IMG/VR virus record: IMGVR_UViG_3300037493_000257
Location: 1-35,733 of that record
Reading direction: 5' to 3' (one strand)
DNA length: 35,733 nt
Origin: a virus
Part shown: piece by piece, positions 14,192 through 22,059 of the stretch
Position numbering within the stretch: the first letter of the stretch is position 1
Layout: each line of letters starts with the position of its first letter
The notes under the pieces: generated by a model
The model's database searches: none
Seen by the model: the letters and a program-made list of their open reading frames with translations, nothing else
Told to the model about the DNA's origin: nothing
Translations under genes and position numbers: made by a program

Positions 14192-14922
14192 CCAAGTAAC
14201 CCCACCAATCCACCAGCAGCAGCACCCAATGGGTTGCCACCGCTGAGTTGGAATCCAGCCATTGCACCGCCCAAGGCACCAGCACCGACATTGCGTGACG
14301 TTGGCTGAGTTGATATCTGACCAAGGTTAGCTGGCTGCGCGGAGATGGCAGACTGAGTGATGCCAAGGCGTTGCAGCGCCAGATTTCTTTGCGCGTCCAG
14401 CTGCTGCTGTGCCAGTGACTGTCGGCCTAAGCCTAAGTTCATGGCGGTCTGATAGCCTTGCTGATTCATTTGACGTGCAGCCTGCGCCAGTGCAGCTGAT
14501 TGCTGATAACCACCAGAGCGCAACTGAGCAGACGTTCTGGCCGCAGTCTTCAGCGCAGCCTCATTGGTGAGTGCAGACTGCACGCCTTGGCGTGAACCGC
14601 CAAAGGCTTTTGCGCCAATGGCTTGCTGTGCATCGTTTAGAGCCTGCATCTGTCGTGCCTCTTCAATATCCCTTAGCGATGTCTGTACAACATCCTGCTC
14701 ATAAGGATTCTGAAACTCCATGATGTCAGCAGCGCCGAATGGCTTCATGCTTGCGTCATAGGCTGCTTTTTCTGCCGTCTGATACATAGGATCAAAGCCA
14801 GCAAACTCTTGCACGCCAAGGCCGCCAGCAACCTTCTCAGCCTGACCTACTTGCTGCAAATACTTAGCCTTGATATCCTTGTCAATGCTCGTTGAACTCG
14901 TTTGTGAACCGCCTTTAGACAT
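14188..14922 (-). CDS. Internal virion protein, Gln/Ala-rich
   Basis: A 244-aa protein with a pattern known from many podovirus-like genomes: a start of Gly/Ser/Thr, then FQNPYEQDVVQTSLRDIE, long Gln/Ala helices (LNDAQQAIGAKAFGGSRQG, ARQMNQQGYQTAMNLG), and a Gly-rich apolar end (AAAGGLVGLLG). The NPYEQDVV and GAKAFGGSRQ segments are recurrent in phage proteins thought to be ejected with the DNA. AAGGGG lies before the ATG. The apolar C-terminus could insert in membranes. Function is inferred from context and composition. Confidence 0.7.
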   Translation of the reverse strand: MSKGGSQTSSTSIDKDIKAKYLQQVGQAEKVAGGLGVQEFAGFDPMYQTAEKAAYDASMKPFGAADIMEFQNPYEQDVVQTSLRDIEEARQMQALNDAQQAIGAKAFGGSRQGVQSALTNEAALKTAARTSAQLRSGGYQQSAALAQAARQMNQQGYQTAMNLGLGRQSLAQQQLDAQRNLALQRLGITQSAISAQPANLGQISTQPTSRNVGAGALGGAMAGFQLSGGNPLGAAAGGLVGLLG

Positions 14923-14932
14923 ACATTACCCC

Positions 14933-15877
14933 TTAAACCGTTTGACCGTTTTCACGAATGAATTGTGTATCAGTGCCAAGCACATTGAACACCTTCATCC
15001 AGAATTTTTCAACTGGCTTAAACAGCCAGCCATGTTTATTCTGACCATAGTGCCACTTCCCATAGGACACCAGCGGATCAGCAAATGTCTTTGCCACCAT
15101 GAATTTGAACAGCTTTGACTCGCGCATCAGCGGAACAAACACCTCGGCCAGCTTATAGTAGCCGCGCTTGTTGCGCTCAGTGATTTTCTCATCGCGATAT
15201 CGGCGTACCACGGTGTCCATAGTGCCATCACCATATCTGGCTTCCAGCATGATGAAGCAGCAGCCAGCACCTGATCCACCTGAACCACCGCTGCCGCCTG
15301 CACTCATACCGCCAACAGATGCATTAGAAGAGACACTGGTTGATCCTGATGTTGTAGCACCAGAGCCAACACCTATTCCGGTTCCAGATGAACCGCCACC
15401 ACCACCACGGCCACCACCACCAGCATTCATACCACCCTCGCCAGAGCCTGAGTTGGATGCAGATTGACCTGACGGTGCGCCAGCAGAAAACCCCATACCA
15501 GACATACCGCTGGCAGCAGTACCGCCATAGCCAACCGCAGTACCTGGTGCGCCAGGTGATGTACCAACTGATGAATTTCCTTGACCCAGAATCTGAGCCA
15601 ACACTTTGACGAATGTTGGTGTAAGCAATGAATTGATAACTTGCGCTTGATTTGCTTGAAATGCAGATAACTCACCTGGAGTCATATTGTTAAAAAATGC
15701 ATTTACCTGTGCCTGATTATGATTTTCACCACCGCCGCCACTAGGTAAATTTGATGATCTTGGATTGACGGCGAGTAAATTCGCAGGCTGCTCAATAACA
15801 TCCTGTTTCATCATCTCCAAAGTGGATGCCGGATTAGAAATATCCAGTAAGCCATTCGGTAATTGTGTGTACGCCAT
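14933..15877 (-). CDS. Virion protein with Gly/Ser linker and CFI-type C-terminal domain
   Basis: A 314-aa protein in three parts: an N-terminal helical region (1-98), a roughly 105-residue Gly/Ser/Thr-rich linker (100-205), and a compact C-terminal domain that starts with Cys-Cys-Phe-Ile (206-209) and continues LEARYGDG, VVRRYRDEK and RGYYKLAEVFVPLM. The Cys-Phe-Ile opening followed by RRYRDE resembles the CFI-box region at the C-terminus of many bacterial secreted or surface proteins; the same type of ending occurs in other phages. Function is not known. Its place between tail and ejection genes suggests a virion protein. AAGGA lies before the ATG. Confidence 0.65.
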   Translation of the reverse strand: MAYTQLPNGLLDISNPASTLEMMKQDVIEQPANLLAVNPRSSNLPSGGGGENHNQAQVNAFFNNMTPGELSAFQANQAQVINSLLTPTFVKVLAQILGQGNSSVGTSPGAPGTAVGYGGTAASGMSGMGFSAGAPSGQSASNSGSGEGGMNAGGGGRGGGGGSSGTGIGVGSGATTSGSTSVSSNASVGGMSAGGSGGSGGSGAGCCFIMLEARYGDGTMDTVVRRYRDEKITERNKRGYYKLAEVFVPLMRESKLFKFMVAKTFADPLVSYGKWHYGQNKHGWLFKPVEKFWMKVFNVLGTDTQFIRENGQTV

Positions 15878-16246
15878 TTACAAGTCCTTGCACAGAATGA
15901 ACCACTTCGGTTCGTATCCCTCACCCTTTAAGAATGTTCTCTCCCAGCCTTTACGGCCAGCGAGAGACACTCGGCTGCAACCTATTTCTTTTCCCCATGA
16001 CTCGATGATAGGTCGCATCAATTGGAGTTCATCTAGGTCGCCGCCAGCAAGGAAGTAGTGCAAGTCCTTCAACTGCGGGTAGACAATGATCTCGGTAACC
16101 ACCACTGAATTCTTGCCAGGCCAGAGTTGAAACTGTCCCCGCCTGATCCCTTCAGCAATGTCCTCAACTTTATGAGTGCCGCCAGAGTATTCTAAGGCTG
16201 CTGCCACATGATGGCGCAGTCTCTCAAACTCTTCCTCTTCGCTCAA
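15878..16246 (-). CDS. Putative GNAT-like acetyltransferase domain protein
   Basis: A 122-aa protein with the beta-strand/helix order of GNAT acetyltransferases: a VVVTEIIVYPQLKDLHYF strand pair, then GGDLDEL and IIESWGKEIGCSRVSLAG, ending in GYEPKWFILCKDL (a GYEP-type end is usual for this fold). The acetyl-CoA P-loop (R/Q-x-x-G-x-G/A) is not clearly seen; LAGRKGWERTFL is a degraded candidate. Small proteins of this kind often sit beside tail genes in phages, with unknown substrate. The start overlaps the upstream stop (ATGA). Confidence 0.6.
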   Translation of the reverse strand: MSEEEEFERLRHHVAAALEYSGGTHKVEDIAEGIRRGQFQLWPGKNSVVVTEIIVYPQLKDLHYFLAGGDLDELQLMRPIIESWGKEIGCSRVSLAGRKGWERTFLKGEGYEPKWFILCKDL

Positions 16247-17727
16247 CGCTTGCCTGCCGCCACCGCATCAATCCGGTTGATTCCAACTCGCCAATCTTCC
16301 AGCACGGCACCGGTGTACCTGATCTTCACCTGACGGCCAGAGAACCTGACATCAGTAGGTATTGCGGCTGAATATGGCCCATAGGTGTACTCAGTGTCCA
16401 TCGGATAAAAACGTGTCTTGAACGAAATCTGCACTTCGCCAAGCGTTTGCTCATCTGGGATCACCTGACGCACCGACATGATGTTGTCGCCGTTTCCGAT
16501 CTCCATTGGGCCAGACTCAGCGTAGACAGAGCCAGAGTCATAGGCATAGCCCACTTCATGCTCGTAGATGTAGCCTGATGCATCCACCATCAAAGGATTG
16601 GTAAATACTCCACGGTCAGTGCCGGCAGTACGCCCCATCACGCCAATATTCCAATGGTTTTCACGGTAGTTGTAGGTGACATAGGAGTCAACCTCATTGC
16701 TGGCGCTCGACGGATAGAACCACCAAACTTCACCATATTTTGAATTGTGGACAGCGTAAACCTTGCTGGCCTGTGCATAGTTCATGTTCTGGAAGACGTA
16801 GTCAGAGACATCGCAAGGCATAGGCTTGACGTATCCATCAAATATCCAGAATCCTGATTGAGACATCCACATTGCGGCAGTGTCAACGGCGGCCACAGCC
16901 TGCGCGGAGATCACGCCGCAGCCTGAACCTACACGCTCAAAGGCATAGACATAGGGTAGGCCGACATAACTGGCGGTATGCACGTCAACGTCGGTGAACA
17001 GCAAATTGATGCCCCTGACGCGCTTTCCGCACTTCAGTGAGCCACTGCTGTTGATCTCAAAGTCACCGGCCTGATTGGTGGCTAATGCTGTCCATACCGT
17101 GTTGTTCTCCTGATCTGACCACTTCACCAGACGGCCATTGCTGGATGCACCAAGCGCAAACAGGAATCTTTCAGCAGTTGCATGAACTGCGGCGCAACCA
17201 GTTGGCGCATTGGTAATGACTGCGGCCAGCGTAGGCGTTGTAAATCCAAGCTGCCACTCGTACAACTTGCCGTCATAGTTTGAGCATCCAACTAAGTATT
17301 CACCCCATGCGTCAAGGCTCCATGTCGTTGCTGGAGTAATTGAATCAGAGGCAGGCCGCTGAATACCATATGCATATGTGCCATAGGTGTTATATCCATA
17401 ACCAGTGAGACTAGTAGCGTCAGCAAGACCAGAAGTAAATCCTGTTGGCGTAATCTCTTTTACAACAGAGGTAGTGCCACTCATGACGTACAGTTTTGAA
17501 TGCGTACCAAAGGCAGCCCAAGCAGTAGCGCCATTGTCACGCCATGTCAGCAACCCACGGCATGATCCGGTCATTGCCGTTTCTGACTTCTTGCGCCAGC
17601 CGCCAATAGGACGCAAGGTATTCTCATACCAGCGCACAAGGTTAGCATCAAACCAGCGTCCGGCAGACTGATACTCTGTGCCGTTGCGGTACACGCCAGG
17701 TGGGATTTTGAGTGGAATGAGTGCCAT
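16243..17727 (-). CDS. Large tail protein (beta-rich, possible P22 gp10-like nozzle)
   Basis: A 494-aa protein rich in Thr, Gly, Tyr and Trp, with regularly spaced strand-like segments (TWSLDAWGEYLVGCSNYDGKLYEW type), as expected of a beta-propeller. The start IPLKIPPGVYRNGTEYQSAGRW recurs in phage proteins annotated as tail or packaged-DNA-stabilising components. By position and fold it may form the tail nozzle, as P22 gp10 does. The start at 17727 begins this conserved segment; a longer frame to 17901 runs through the preceding gene and is rejected. No strong ribosome binding site is seen. The exact role is inferred. Confidence 0.65.
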   Translation of the reverse strand: MALIPLKIPPGVYRNGTEYQSAGRWFDANLVRWYENTLRPIGGWRKKSETAMTGSCRGLLTWRDNGATAWAAFGTHSKLYVMSGTTSVVKEITPTGFTSGLADATSLTGYGYNTYGTYAYGIQRPASDSITPATTWSLDAWGEYLVGCSNYDGKLYEWQLGFTTPTLAAVITNAPTGCAAVHATAERFLFALGASSNGRLVKWSDQENNTVWTALATNQAGDFEINSSGSLKCGKRVRGINLLFTDVDVHTASYVGLPYVYAFERVGSGCGVISAQAVAAVDTAAMWMSQSGFWIFDGYVKPMPCDVSDYVFQNMNYAQASKVYAVHNSKYGEVWWFYPSSASNEVDSYVTYNYRENHWNIGVMGRTAGTDRGVFTNPLMVDASGYIYEHEVGYAYDSGSVYAESGPMEIGNGDNIMSVRQVIPDEQTLGEVQISFKTRFYPMDTEYTYGPYSAAIPTDVRFSGRQVKIRYTGAVLEDWRVGINRIDAVAAGKR

Positions 17728-17734
17728 GGCGTAA

Positions 17735-18400
17735 TTATGCGGTTTCTGTAGACAGATTGGACACGAATGTGAGAGTGGCAATGACTGATGGCACGACTGG
17801 CCTAGTCGGCGAGCTGCTGGCCGCATAGTGTTCAATCTGCACGCCAACATCTGTTGTCCGCCACATGATCTCCACATAATCATTGGCAGCCAAACTGACA
17901 AAGAAATTCAGTGCGGCAATGGTGTGATATGGATCGCCAGCACCTTTCCTTGGCGCAAAGCCAAATCTGCTATTTGATTTGTCAATGTTTGTGCCGTTTT
18001 TACGAAACCAAACATCCACATCTTGAGATGCATTGGTGGTATTTGTAAACTGGATACTGAATTGCAAGTTATATAAACCAGCCTGAGACACATTAAGCCT
18101 TGACGAATTCGACAAAGTAACACCATTACTGAAGTCGGTGGTGTCAAATGTGATGGCGTAGGCTGTGGTGGTGTTGGCCGCCACCTGATCTGTGCCATCC
18201 TGAAACGCGCCATATGGATTGTTGATCCACTTACCACCACGCGGCCCAAACAGCGCCGCAAACAGTGCCGTCAGGCTGCTGAAGTACCGATTAAGCGCAC
18301 CGAATGACTGAGACTGAAACCTCTCATCGTATGACGCACCAGGTGAGCCAATGTTCGGCGGCGCTGGTGTCGTGATCTGCTGATTGAGGTTTGTTGCCAT
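17735..18400 (-). CDS. Tail or fibre protein with jelly-roll-like C-terminal half
   Basis: A 221-aa protein. The first 60 residues are Pro/Ser/Gln-rich. Residues about 80-215 alternate strands as in C1q/TNF-like jelly rolls (AYAITFDTTDFSNGVTL, RLNVSQAGLYNLQFSIQFTN, DVDVWFRKNGTNI, NDYVEIMWRTTDVGVQIEH). The G-x-Y-x-L/F-Q-F-S pattern is typical of that fold. Such trimeric heads are common in phage receptor-binding or appendage proteins. Its start shares one base with the endolysin stop (TAATG). Role in host binding is inferred. Confidence 0.65.
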   Translation of the reverse strand: MATNLNQQITTPAPPNIGSPGASYDERFQSQSFGALNRYFSSLTALFAALFGPRGGKWINNPYGAFQDGTDQVAANTTTAYAITFDTTDFSNGVTLSNSSRLNVSQAGLYNLQFSIQFTNTTNASQDVDVWFRKNGTNIDKSNSRFGFAPRKGAGDPYHTIAALNFFVSLAANDYVEIMWRTTDVGVQIEHYAASSSPTRPVVPSVIATLTFVSNLSTETA

Positions 18401-18828
18401 TATGCAAATGCTCTTGTGCCGGTCTTGTCAATGATCAAAGCCATGGCGCGAGGATCGGCATCCTCAGTGTTTGGAATACTGACATGAGTCCAACGATCAA
18501 ACTCACGAATGACCTGATCGTATTCCAACTCAGAACCAATGATTGCTTTGACAACTTCATCTGGTGTCATGCCTGGCACACGAATATCAGCTGCACAGCC
18601 CCGTCTATGTTGTGATTTGTCAGATGATTTCACTGCATCATTAACGGCTTTTGATCTGAATGCAGAATTTACAATAATCGGTTTACCGCCAAGCACAACC
18701 TTGACCTGTTCCAAAAATTCAGCCAAGCGGTACAGATTGGCTAATTCCTCTTCGTTTGGCAAATTATCAAACTCGCGGTGATCGGTATGGGTTAATTCTT
18801 CAAGGGTAAAACTTGGTGATAGATTCAT
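18400..18828 (-). CDS. Endolysin, M15 family peptidase
   Basis: A 142-aa peptidoglycan peptidase. The three expected zinc ligands are visible: SQHRRGCAAD with H74 and D81, and WTHVS with H115; SAFRSKAVN is the usual strand before them. The length is that of a single-domain M15 (VanY/L-alanyl-D-glutamate or D,D-peptidase type) endolysin with no wall-binding domain and no signal peptide, so it needs a holin to reach the wall. It follows the Rz/Rz1 genes and overlaps Rz by ATGA. The exact bond cut cannot be told from the sequence. Confidence 0.9.
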   Translation of the reverse strand: MNLSPSFTLEELTHTDHREFDNLPNEEELANLYRLAEFLEQVKVVLGGKPIIVNSAFRSKAVNDAVKSSDKSQHRRGCAADIRVPGMTPDEVVKAIIGSELEYDQVIREFDRWTHVSIPNTEDADPRAMALIIDKTGTRAFA

Positions 18829-19292
18829 TTCATGTTCCTCATTTTTTCGTATTGGTCATAACAGGTGTTGAGGCTGCGGATGGCGGCATCACCTCTGCTG
18901 GCGATATCGATAAGAGCTTGAGCAACTCCTCCGTCAAGCTCGGCTCTTGTTTCTGTACCTCCACCGGCAGCGGTGGTATCTGTGGCGGCTGATACGGCGC
19001 ACTCGGCGGCTTTGACAGGAATGAACAGCTTGCGCTCACCAGTGGCAATATCAGCACGTAGCTTTGTCTCTTTAACCCTTGCAACATTATTCGCCTTTCG
19101 TAATGTGTCACCGTAACTCTGCGCCACTTGCGCCATGGCCTTCTCAGTTTCTCTGGCCTTGGCGTTGAGCGCGGCAATCTCCAGCTGCTGGCGCTGATAC
19201 TCAGAGTCCTTACCCTTGGAGTATCCACCGGCAAAGGCAGAGCCAATGGCAATCAGGATACTCAAAATCACCCAAGGGTTAAGCAAACTCAT
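18825..19292 (-). CDS. Rz-like inner-membrane spanin
   Basis: A 155-aa protein with an N-terminal membrane anchor (residues 6-24, WVILSILIAIGSAFAGGY) and a long periplasmic coiled coil (YQRQQLEIAALNAKARETEKAMAQ), the plan of i-spanins. The C-terminal third (from about 90) is Ala/Gly/Thr-rich. The Rz1 gene is nested in another frame. With Rz1 it would fuse inner and outer membranes at the end of lysis. Both ends overlap neighbours by ATGA (holin candidate upstream, endolysin downstream). Confidence 0.85.
   Translation of the reverse strand: MSLLNPWVILSILIAIGSAFAGGYSKGKDSEYQRQQLEIAALNAKARETEKAMAQVAQSYGDTLRKANNVARVKETKLRADIATGERKLFIPVKAAECAVSAATDTTAAGGGTETRAELDGGVAQALIDIASRGDAAIRSLNTCYDQYEKMRNMK
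18839..19087 (-). CDS. Rz1-like outer-membrane spanin, nested in Rz
   Basis: An 82-aa lipoprotein in an alternate frame wholly within the Rz gene. The signal peptide (LKRQSYVLILPLVSAS) ends at C21; the preceding S-A-S is an acceptable but weak lipobox. Immediately after it comes a proline-rich stretch (KPPSAPYQPPQIPPLP), the hallmark of o-spanins. A longer frame starts at 19252, but the Met at 19087 directly precedes the signal peptide. Nested Rz1 is a known arrangement (lambda, T7). Confidence 0.85.
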   Translation of the reverse strand: MLQGLKRQSYVLILPLVSASCSFLSKPPSAPYQPPQIPPLPVEVQKQEPSLTEELLKLLSISPAEVMPPSAASTPVMTNTKK

Positions 19293-19609
19293 GGCTTTGG
19301 CGGCTCATCATTGTCAATTGCTTCTGCCTTTGCTGATGCCGTGGCTATTGCTTTAACGCCAGACCGGCCAGCAACCCCGCCAAGCACGCCAGTAATAAAC
19401 ACCATGATGGTGGAAATCTGCTGGGTGTACACCTTATCGATTGGGGCCATAGATGACATAGGCTGTGTGACGTAGGTTAATGCGTAGAGAAACATGGCTA
19501 CTGATCCAAGCAGAATCAATATCAGACAAACAATTACGAAAGCCCATACCCTTGCCTCAATCTCTTCGGCAGTCATGCGAGTTTGTTTATTCATCACAAT
19601 AGTTGGCAT
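19289..19609 (-). CDS. Two-span membrane protein, holin candidate
   Basis: A 106-aa protein with two hydrophobic spans: about 24-47 (FVIVCLILILLGSVAMFLYAL) and about 67-86 (ISTIMVFITGVLGGVAG), charged ends and a short loop. Two spans and position directly before the spanins and endolysin fit a class II holin, which opens the inner membrane at a set time. The start shares a base with the lipoprotein gene's stop (TAATG); a second Met (19594) may begin a shorter form. Several other membrane proteins lie nearby, so the holin assignment is not exclusive. Confidence 0.7.
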   Translation of the reverse strand: MPTIVMNKQTRMTAEEIEARVWAFVIVCLILILLGSVAMFLYALTYVTQPMSSMAPIDKVYTQQISTIMVFITGVLGGVAGRSGVKAIATASAKAEAIDNDEPPKP

Positions 19610-19794
19610 TACTTCTTCTCCTGTTCGGGTTTAACAAGCATCTCAGGACAAGTAGCTGTGGCCGTACAGATTGGCGGCTTGCACTCTTCCTTGTCCCAAT
19701 TCTTTGGGTCTTGACATGGATATCTAAAGCGGTCTTCGCAGCCGGTTAGTAAGACCAGCAAAATGGATAATCCCCAAATGCAGTAGATATTCAT
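19609..19794 (-). CDS. Small Cys-rich lipoprotein
   Basis: A 61-aa protein with an N-terminal signal (residues 4-18) and a clear lipobox, LLTGC with C19. The mature part is only 43 residues, with four further cysteines (C27, C38, C43, C49) that could form two disulphides in the periplasm. A small phage lipoprotein next to the lysis genes could be a second outer-membrane spanin, a superinfection-exclusion protein, or a lysis accessory. It lacks the proline-rich start of o-spanins. Confidence 0.75.
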   Translation of the reverse strand: MNIYCIWGLSILLVLLTGCEDRFRYPCQDPKNWDKEECKPPICTATATCPEMLVKPEQEKK

Positions 19795-19795
19795 T

Positions 19796-20026
19796 TCAAT
19801 CTTTCAAATATTTTCTATGACGGTCAAAGACAGGATTATCAGTAATGGAAACAGGAGTCTTGTCACGATTTTTCCTTTCGATCTTACGGCGTAATTTTTC
19901 CACCTTTTCAAGCTGTTGTCTCACCTCTTGCTTTTGCTCCAAGGTATCCAACAGCATAAACGCCAGCAGTGGCAGCATCAAGGCAACGAGAACCACCGAA
20001 ACGATCCAGCCTACTGCTCCCATCAT
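19796..20026 (-). CDS. Single-span membrane protein with basic coiled-coil tail
   Basis: A 76-aa protein from the ATG at 20026: one N-terminal membrane span (GWIVSVVLVALMLPLLAFMLL), then a helical, strongly charged segment with coiled-coil spacing (LEQKQEVRQQLEKVEKLRRKIERK) and a short polar end. The plan is that of a small i-spanin or holin partner. The start overlaps the upstream stop by ATGA and has AGAGGA before it. An ATG at 20146, also with a strong AGAGGA site, opens the same frame 40 codons earlier; that 116-aa form would overlap the upstream gene by 124 bp. Confidence 0.7.
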   Translation of the reverse strand: MMGAVGWIVSVVLVALMLPLLAFMLLDTLEQKQEVRQQLEKVEKLRRKIERKNRDKTPVSITDNPVFDRHRKYLKD

Positions 20027-20706
20027 GTGATCCTCTGGTTCGTCAGGACGAAAAGCAGGCTCCACAGGTATAGGATAAGAATAAGGGTCAGGACGCTTAC
20101 TCCCAGTTTTAACCGTTGGCTTGCCTCTCTTTGCTGACGTTGCCATAGCGTCCTCTTGGCCTTTGACTCTTGCGCCAGCCTTGCGGCTTCCTGTTCTGCG
20201 CCAACAATCTCACGCATCTCCATGACCTTGGAGTAAAGCGCCCCAAGCGCCGGAGGAGCGTTCCAGGTCATCGCCATTCTGATGTCGTTGACCATAACTT
20301 GCATCTGGTCAGCTGCCCTTACGCGCTTGATGGCCGCCTCAAACAGGTTAGCGTCAGGGTCATAGACTGTTCTGGACTTCTCCTCACTTTCGCGGATATG
20401 GTCAGCGAGCTGCTGCTGCAAGTGGAAAAACTGAATAAGCTGATCTACAACTCCATTCAGTATTTCCTCTTCATCTACCTCAACAAATTTTTCTTTCTTC
20501 TTTTTTGCTGCTACCGGCTTTGCTTGCTGTTGTTGCTGTTTTGGTTTGCCGCCAAAGAATTGCAGTAACTGTTTCCAGAACCCATATGCCTCTTTGCCAA
20601 TTGCAGCAACCTCTTCACCTGTTTTTTTTATCTCAACAAACTGCGTTTTGCACTCACGGTACAAAGCGCAGCCTGCTTGGATTTGCTTACAGATTCCAGC
20701 GGCCAT
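20023..20706 (-). CDS. Tail-anchored coiled-coil protein
   Basis: A 227-aa protein. The first 55 residues contain three cysteines and a helix; then comes a Gln and Lys run (residues about 55-72), an acidic helical region, long helices (ARLAQESKAKRTLWQRQQREASQRLK) and a C-terminal membrane span (about 202-221, LGVSVLTLILILYLWSLLFVL). The likely topology is cytoplasmic with a C-terminal tail anchor. No family is known to me. It precedes the other membrane genes of the lysis block and overlaps the next by ATGA. Confidence 0.7.
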   Translation of the reverse strand: MAAGICKQIQAGCALYRECKTQFVEIKKTGEEVAAIGKEAYGFWKQLLQFFGGKPKQQQQQAKPVAAKKKKEKFVEVDEEEILNGVVDQLIQFFHLQQQLADHIRESEEKSRTVYDPDANLFEAAIKRVRAADQMQVMVNDIRMAMTWNAPPALGALYSKVMEMREIVGAEQEAARLAQESKAKRTLWQRQQREASQRLKLGVSVLTLILILYLWSLLFVLTNQRIT

Positions 20707-20730
20707 GATGCATAGCGTGATTGGATCAAT

Positions 20731-20922
20731 TTACAGCCCCAGCAGTTTTGTAAACATTTGAGCAGCAAAGCCTGGCCCGAGCAGAACAGCGGCAATGACA
20801 ATGTAGATCAGGTACTCAATCCGAGTCATGCGAGCTTTACCGGATTCCAGCTTCTCTTCGATATTCTTGTATCGCTGATCGCAAGATGCTTGGTGAGCAT
20901 AAAAATCTGTCTCTAGGCTCAT
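20731..20922 (-). CDS. XhlA/holin-like membrane protein
   Basis: A 63-aa protein with a hydrophilic helix (1-33) followed by one membrane span (about 37-58, YLIYIVIAAVLLGPGFAAQMF). A charged coiled-coil N terminus before a C-terminal span resembles XhlA-type haemolysin/holin accessory proteins. It is the first membrane gene of the lysis block and its ATG overlaps the stop of the 46-aa gene (ATGA). Function inferred from topology and place. Confidence 0.65.
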   Translation of the reverse strand: MSLETDFYAHQASCDQRYKNIEEKLESGKARMTRIEYLIYIVIAAVLLGPGFAAQMFTKLLGL

Positions 20923-21059
20923 GCTGCTGGCTCAGTTTGCGCTGCTGCTTCTGCGACTTGCTGCGCCACTGCTGCATCGTATGCGGCTTGTTCTTCAGCG
21001 GTGTACTCCACCTGAGTGACTTCACCTGTTTCGCAATTAACTACTATTCTGTGTGTCAT
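20919..21059 (-). CDS. Short Ala/Gln/Glu-rich protein after the fibre gene
   Basis: A 46-aa protein (MTHRIVVNCETGEV..., ending in AQTEPAA). The start V-x-N-C-E-T-G-E-V-T-Q-V followed by Y-T-A-E-E-Q-A-A-Y is a pattern seen behind tail fibre genes in other phages, where these small proteins may be fibre chaperones or fibre-tip partners. It has AAGG seven bases before the ATG, begins four bases after the fibre gene ends, and overlaps the next gene by ATGA. Confidence 0.75.
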   Translation of the reverse strand: MTHRIVVNCETGEVTQVEYTAEEQAAYDAAVAQQVAEAAAQTEPAA

Positions 21060-21062
21060 GAT

Positions 21063-22046
21063 TTAACCTTCATACATGATGTTGATTGTTCCGGCATCAA
21101 AGGTGTCTGGCGTTACTGAGGTAATGCGTACTGCGGTTAACTCTGCGCCAAGAGCAATAACCCCTGCTGATTGATATGTACTTCCACCACTGAGCTGAAG
21201 CACACCAGAAGACACCCAAGTGTTGCCAGAAAGATTTGTTAACGTAAGTGCGCCACTGGCTAAACTGGCGGCAGTTGGTGCATCAACTACCAAAAATCCA
21301 GCAGTACTTGCCGCCGATCTACAAGATGAAACATAGCCAGACGTAGTGTATGTTGTTGAGCCTGTACCAAGTCGAATTAAATAATTACTTGTGCTACTTG
21401 TACTTACACCGCTCAACATCACAGTAATACGTCTTACCCATGACGGTATAGATGTAAAGTCAATGCTTGTACCGCTGGTAGATGCAACCGCAGTTGCGCG
21501 TGTAATCGTTCCTTGGATACCGCCTGTAACCGCCAGTTTTGCGCCTGTTTGAGCAGTGGTTGTGTTGATGAGTACATTACCGTTAATGTCAATACGCATA
21601 CGTTCGTTAGTTCCGTTTGTACTAAACGTAATTGGCGATGTTAATGCTGATTGAAAATCAAATACTGCCGCTGATGCTGTTATTGTTGCTTGTCTTGTAC
21701 CTGCCACAGAAAAATCAATGAATGTTCCAGTAGTTGCGTTATTAAGGCACAAAGATGTGTAACCACCAGCCGATCTTGGCGAACTAGTACCTATCCCCAC
21801 ATTACCGCTGGAATTCCAAATTCCAGTTCCAGGGAAATTTGATGTACCTGTAACTGTCATCGTCCCAGCAACTGTCAAAGTCTTACCAGAGCCAACATTC
21901 AGGCCAACTGATGTACCTGTACCAGCGGCAGCAAAGACATCATCGATTAACCCCATGTCTGTATTTATCTTTGTACCCCAAGTGTCTGTTGAGGATCCAA
22001 CCTCTGGCTTTGTCAGCAGTAGGTTGGTGGTGGTTGTATCTGCCAT
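21063..22046 (-). CDS. Tail fibre / receptor-binding protein
   Basis: A 327-aa protein, Thr/Ser/Gly-rich. The start [21 protein letters not shown] is a widespread phage tail-fibre attachment segment. Next come strand repeats ending in [10 protein letters not shown], the usual lead into phage and bacterial adhesin shafts, then [22 protein letters not shown]. The last 140 residues form a distinct beta-rich head ([24 protein letters not shown]) ending in INIMYEG. It probably contacts the host receptor. AGGGG lies before the ATG. Confidence 0.85.
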   Translation of the reverse strand: MADTTTTNLLLTKPEVGSSTDTWGTKINTDMGLIDDVFAAAGTGTSVGLNVGSGKTLTVAGTMTVTGTSNFPGTGIWNSSGNVGIGTSSPRSAGGYTSLCLNNATTGTFIDFSVAGTRQATITASAAVFDFQSALTSPITFSTNGTNERMRIDINGNVLINTTTAQTGAKLAVTGGIQGTITRATAVASTSGTSIDFTSIPSWVRRITVMLSGVSTSSTSNYLIRLGTGSTTYTTSGYVSSCRSAASTAGFLVVDAPTAASLASGALTLTNLSGNTWVSSGVLQLSGGSTYQSAGVIALGAELTAVRITSVTPDTFDAGTINIMYEG

Positions 22047-22059
22047 TCTTTAATCCCCT

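Noticed and set aside
17728-17901. N-terminal extension of the large tail protein
   Set aside because: It is read from another frame of the preceding gene and is Cys/Arg-rich; the conserved start is at 17727.
18839-19252. Long 137-aa version of the Rz1 frame
   Set aside because: The first 55 residues are an Arg/Pro-rich shadow of Rz. The signal peptide and lipobox begin at the Met at 19087.
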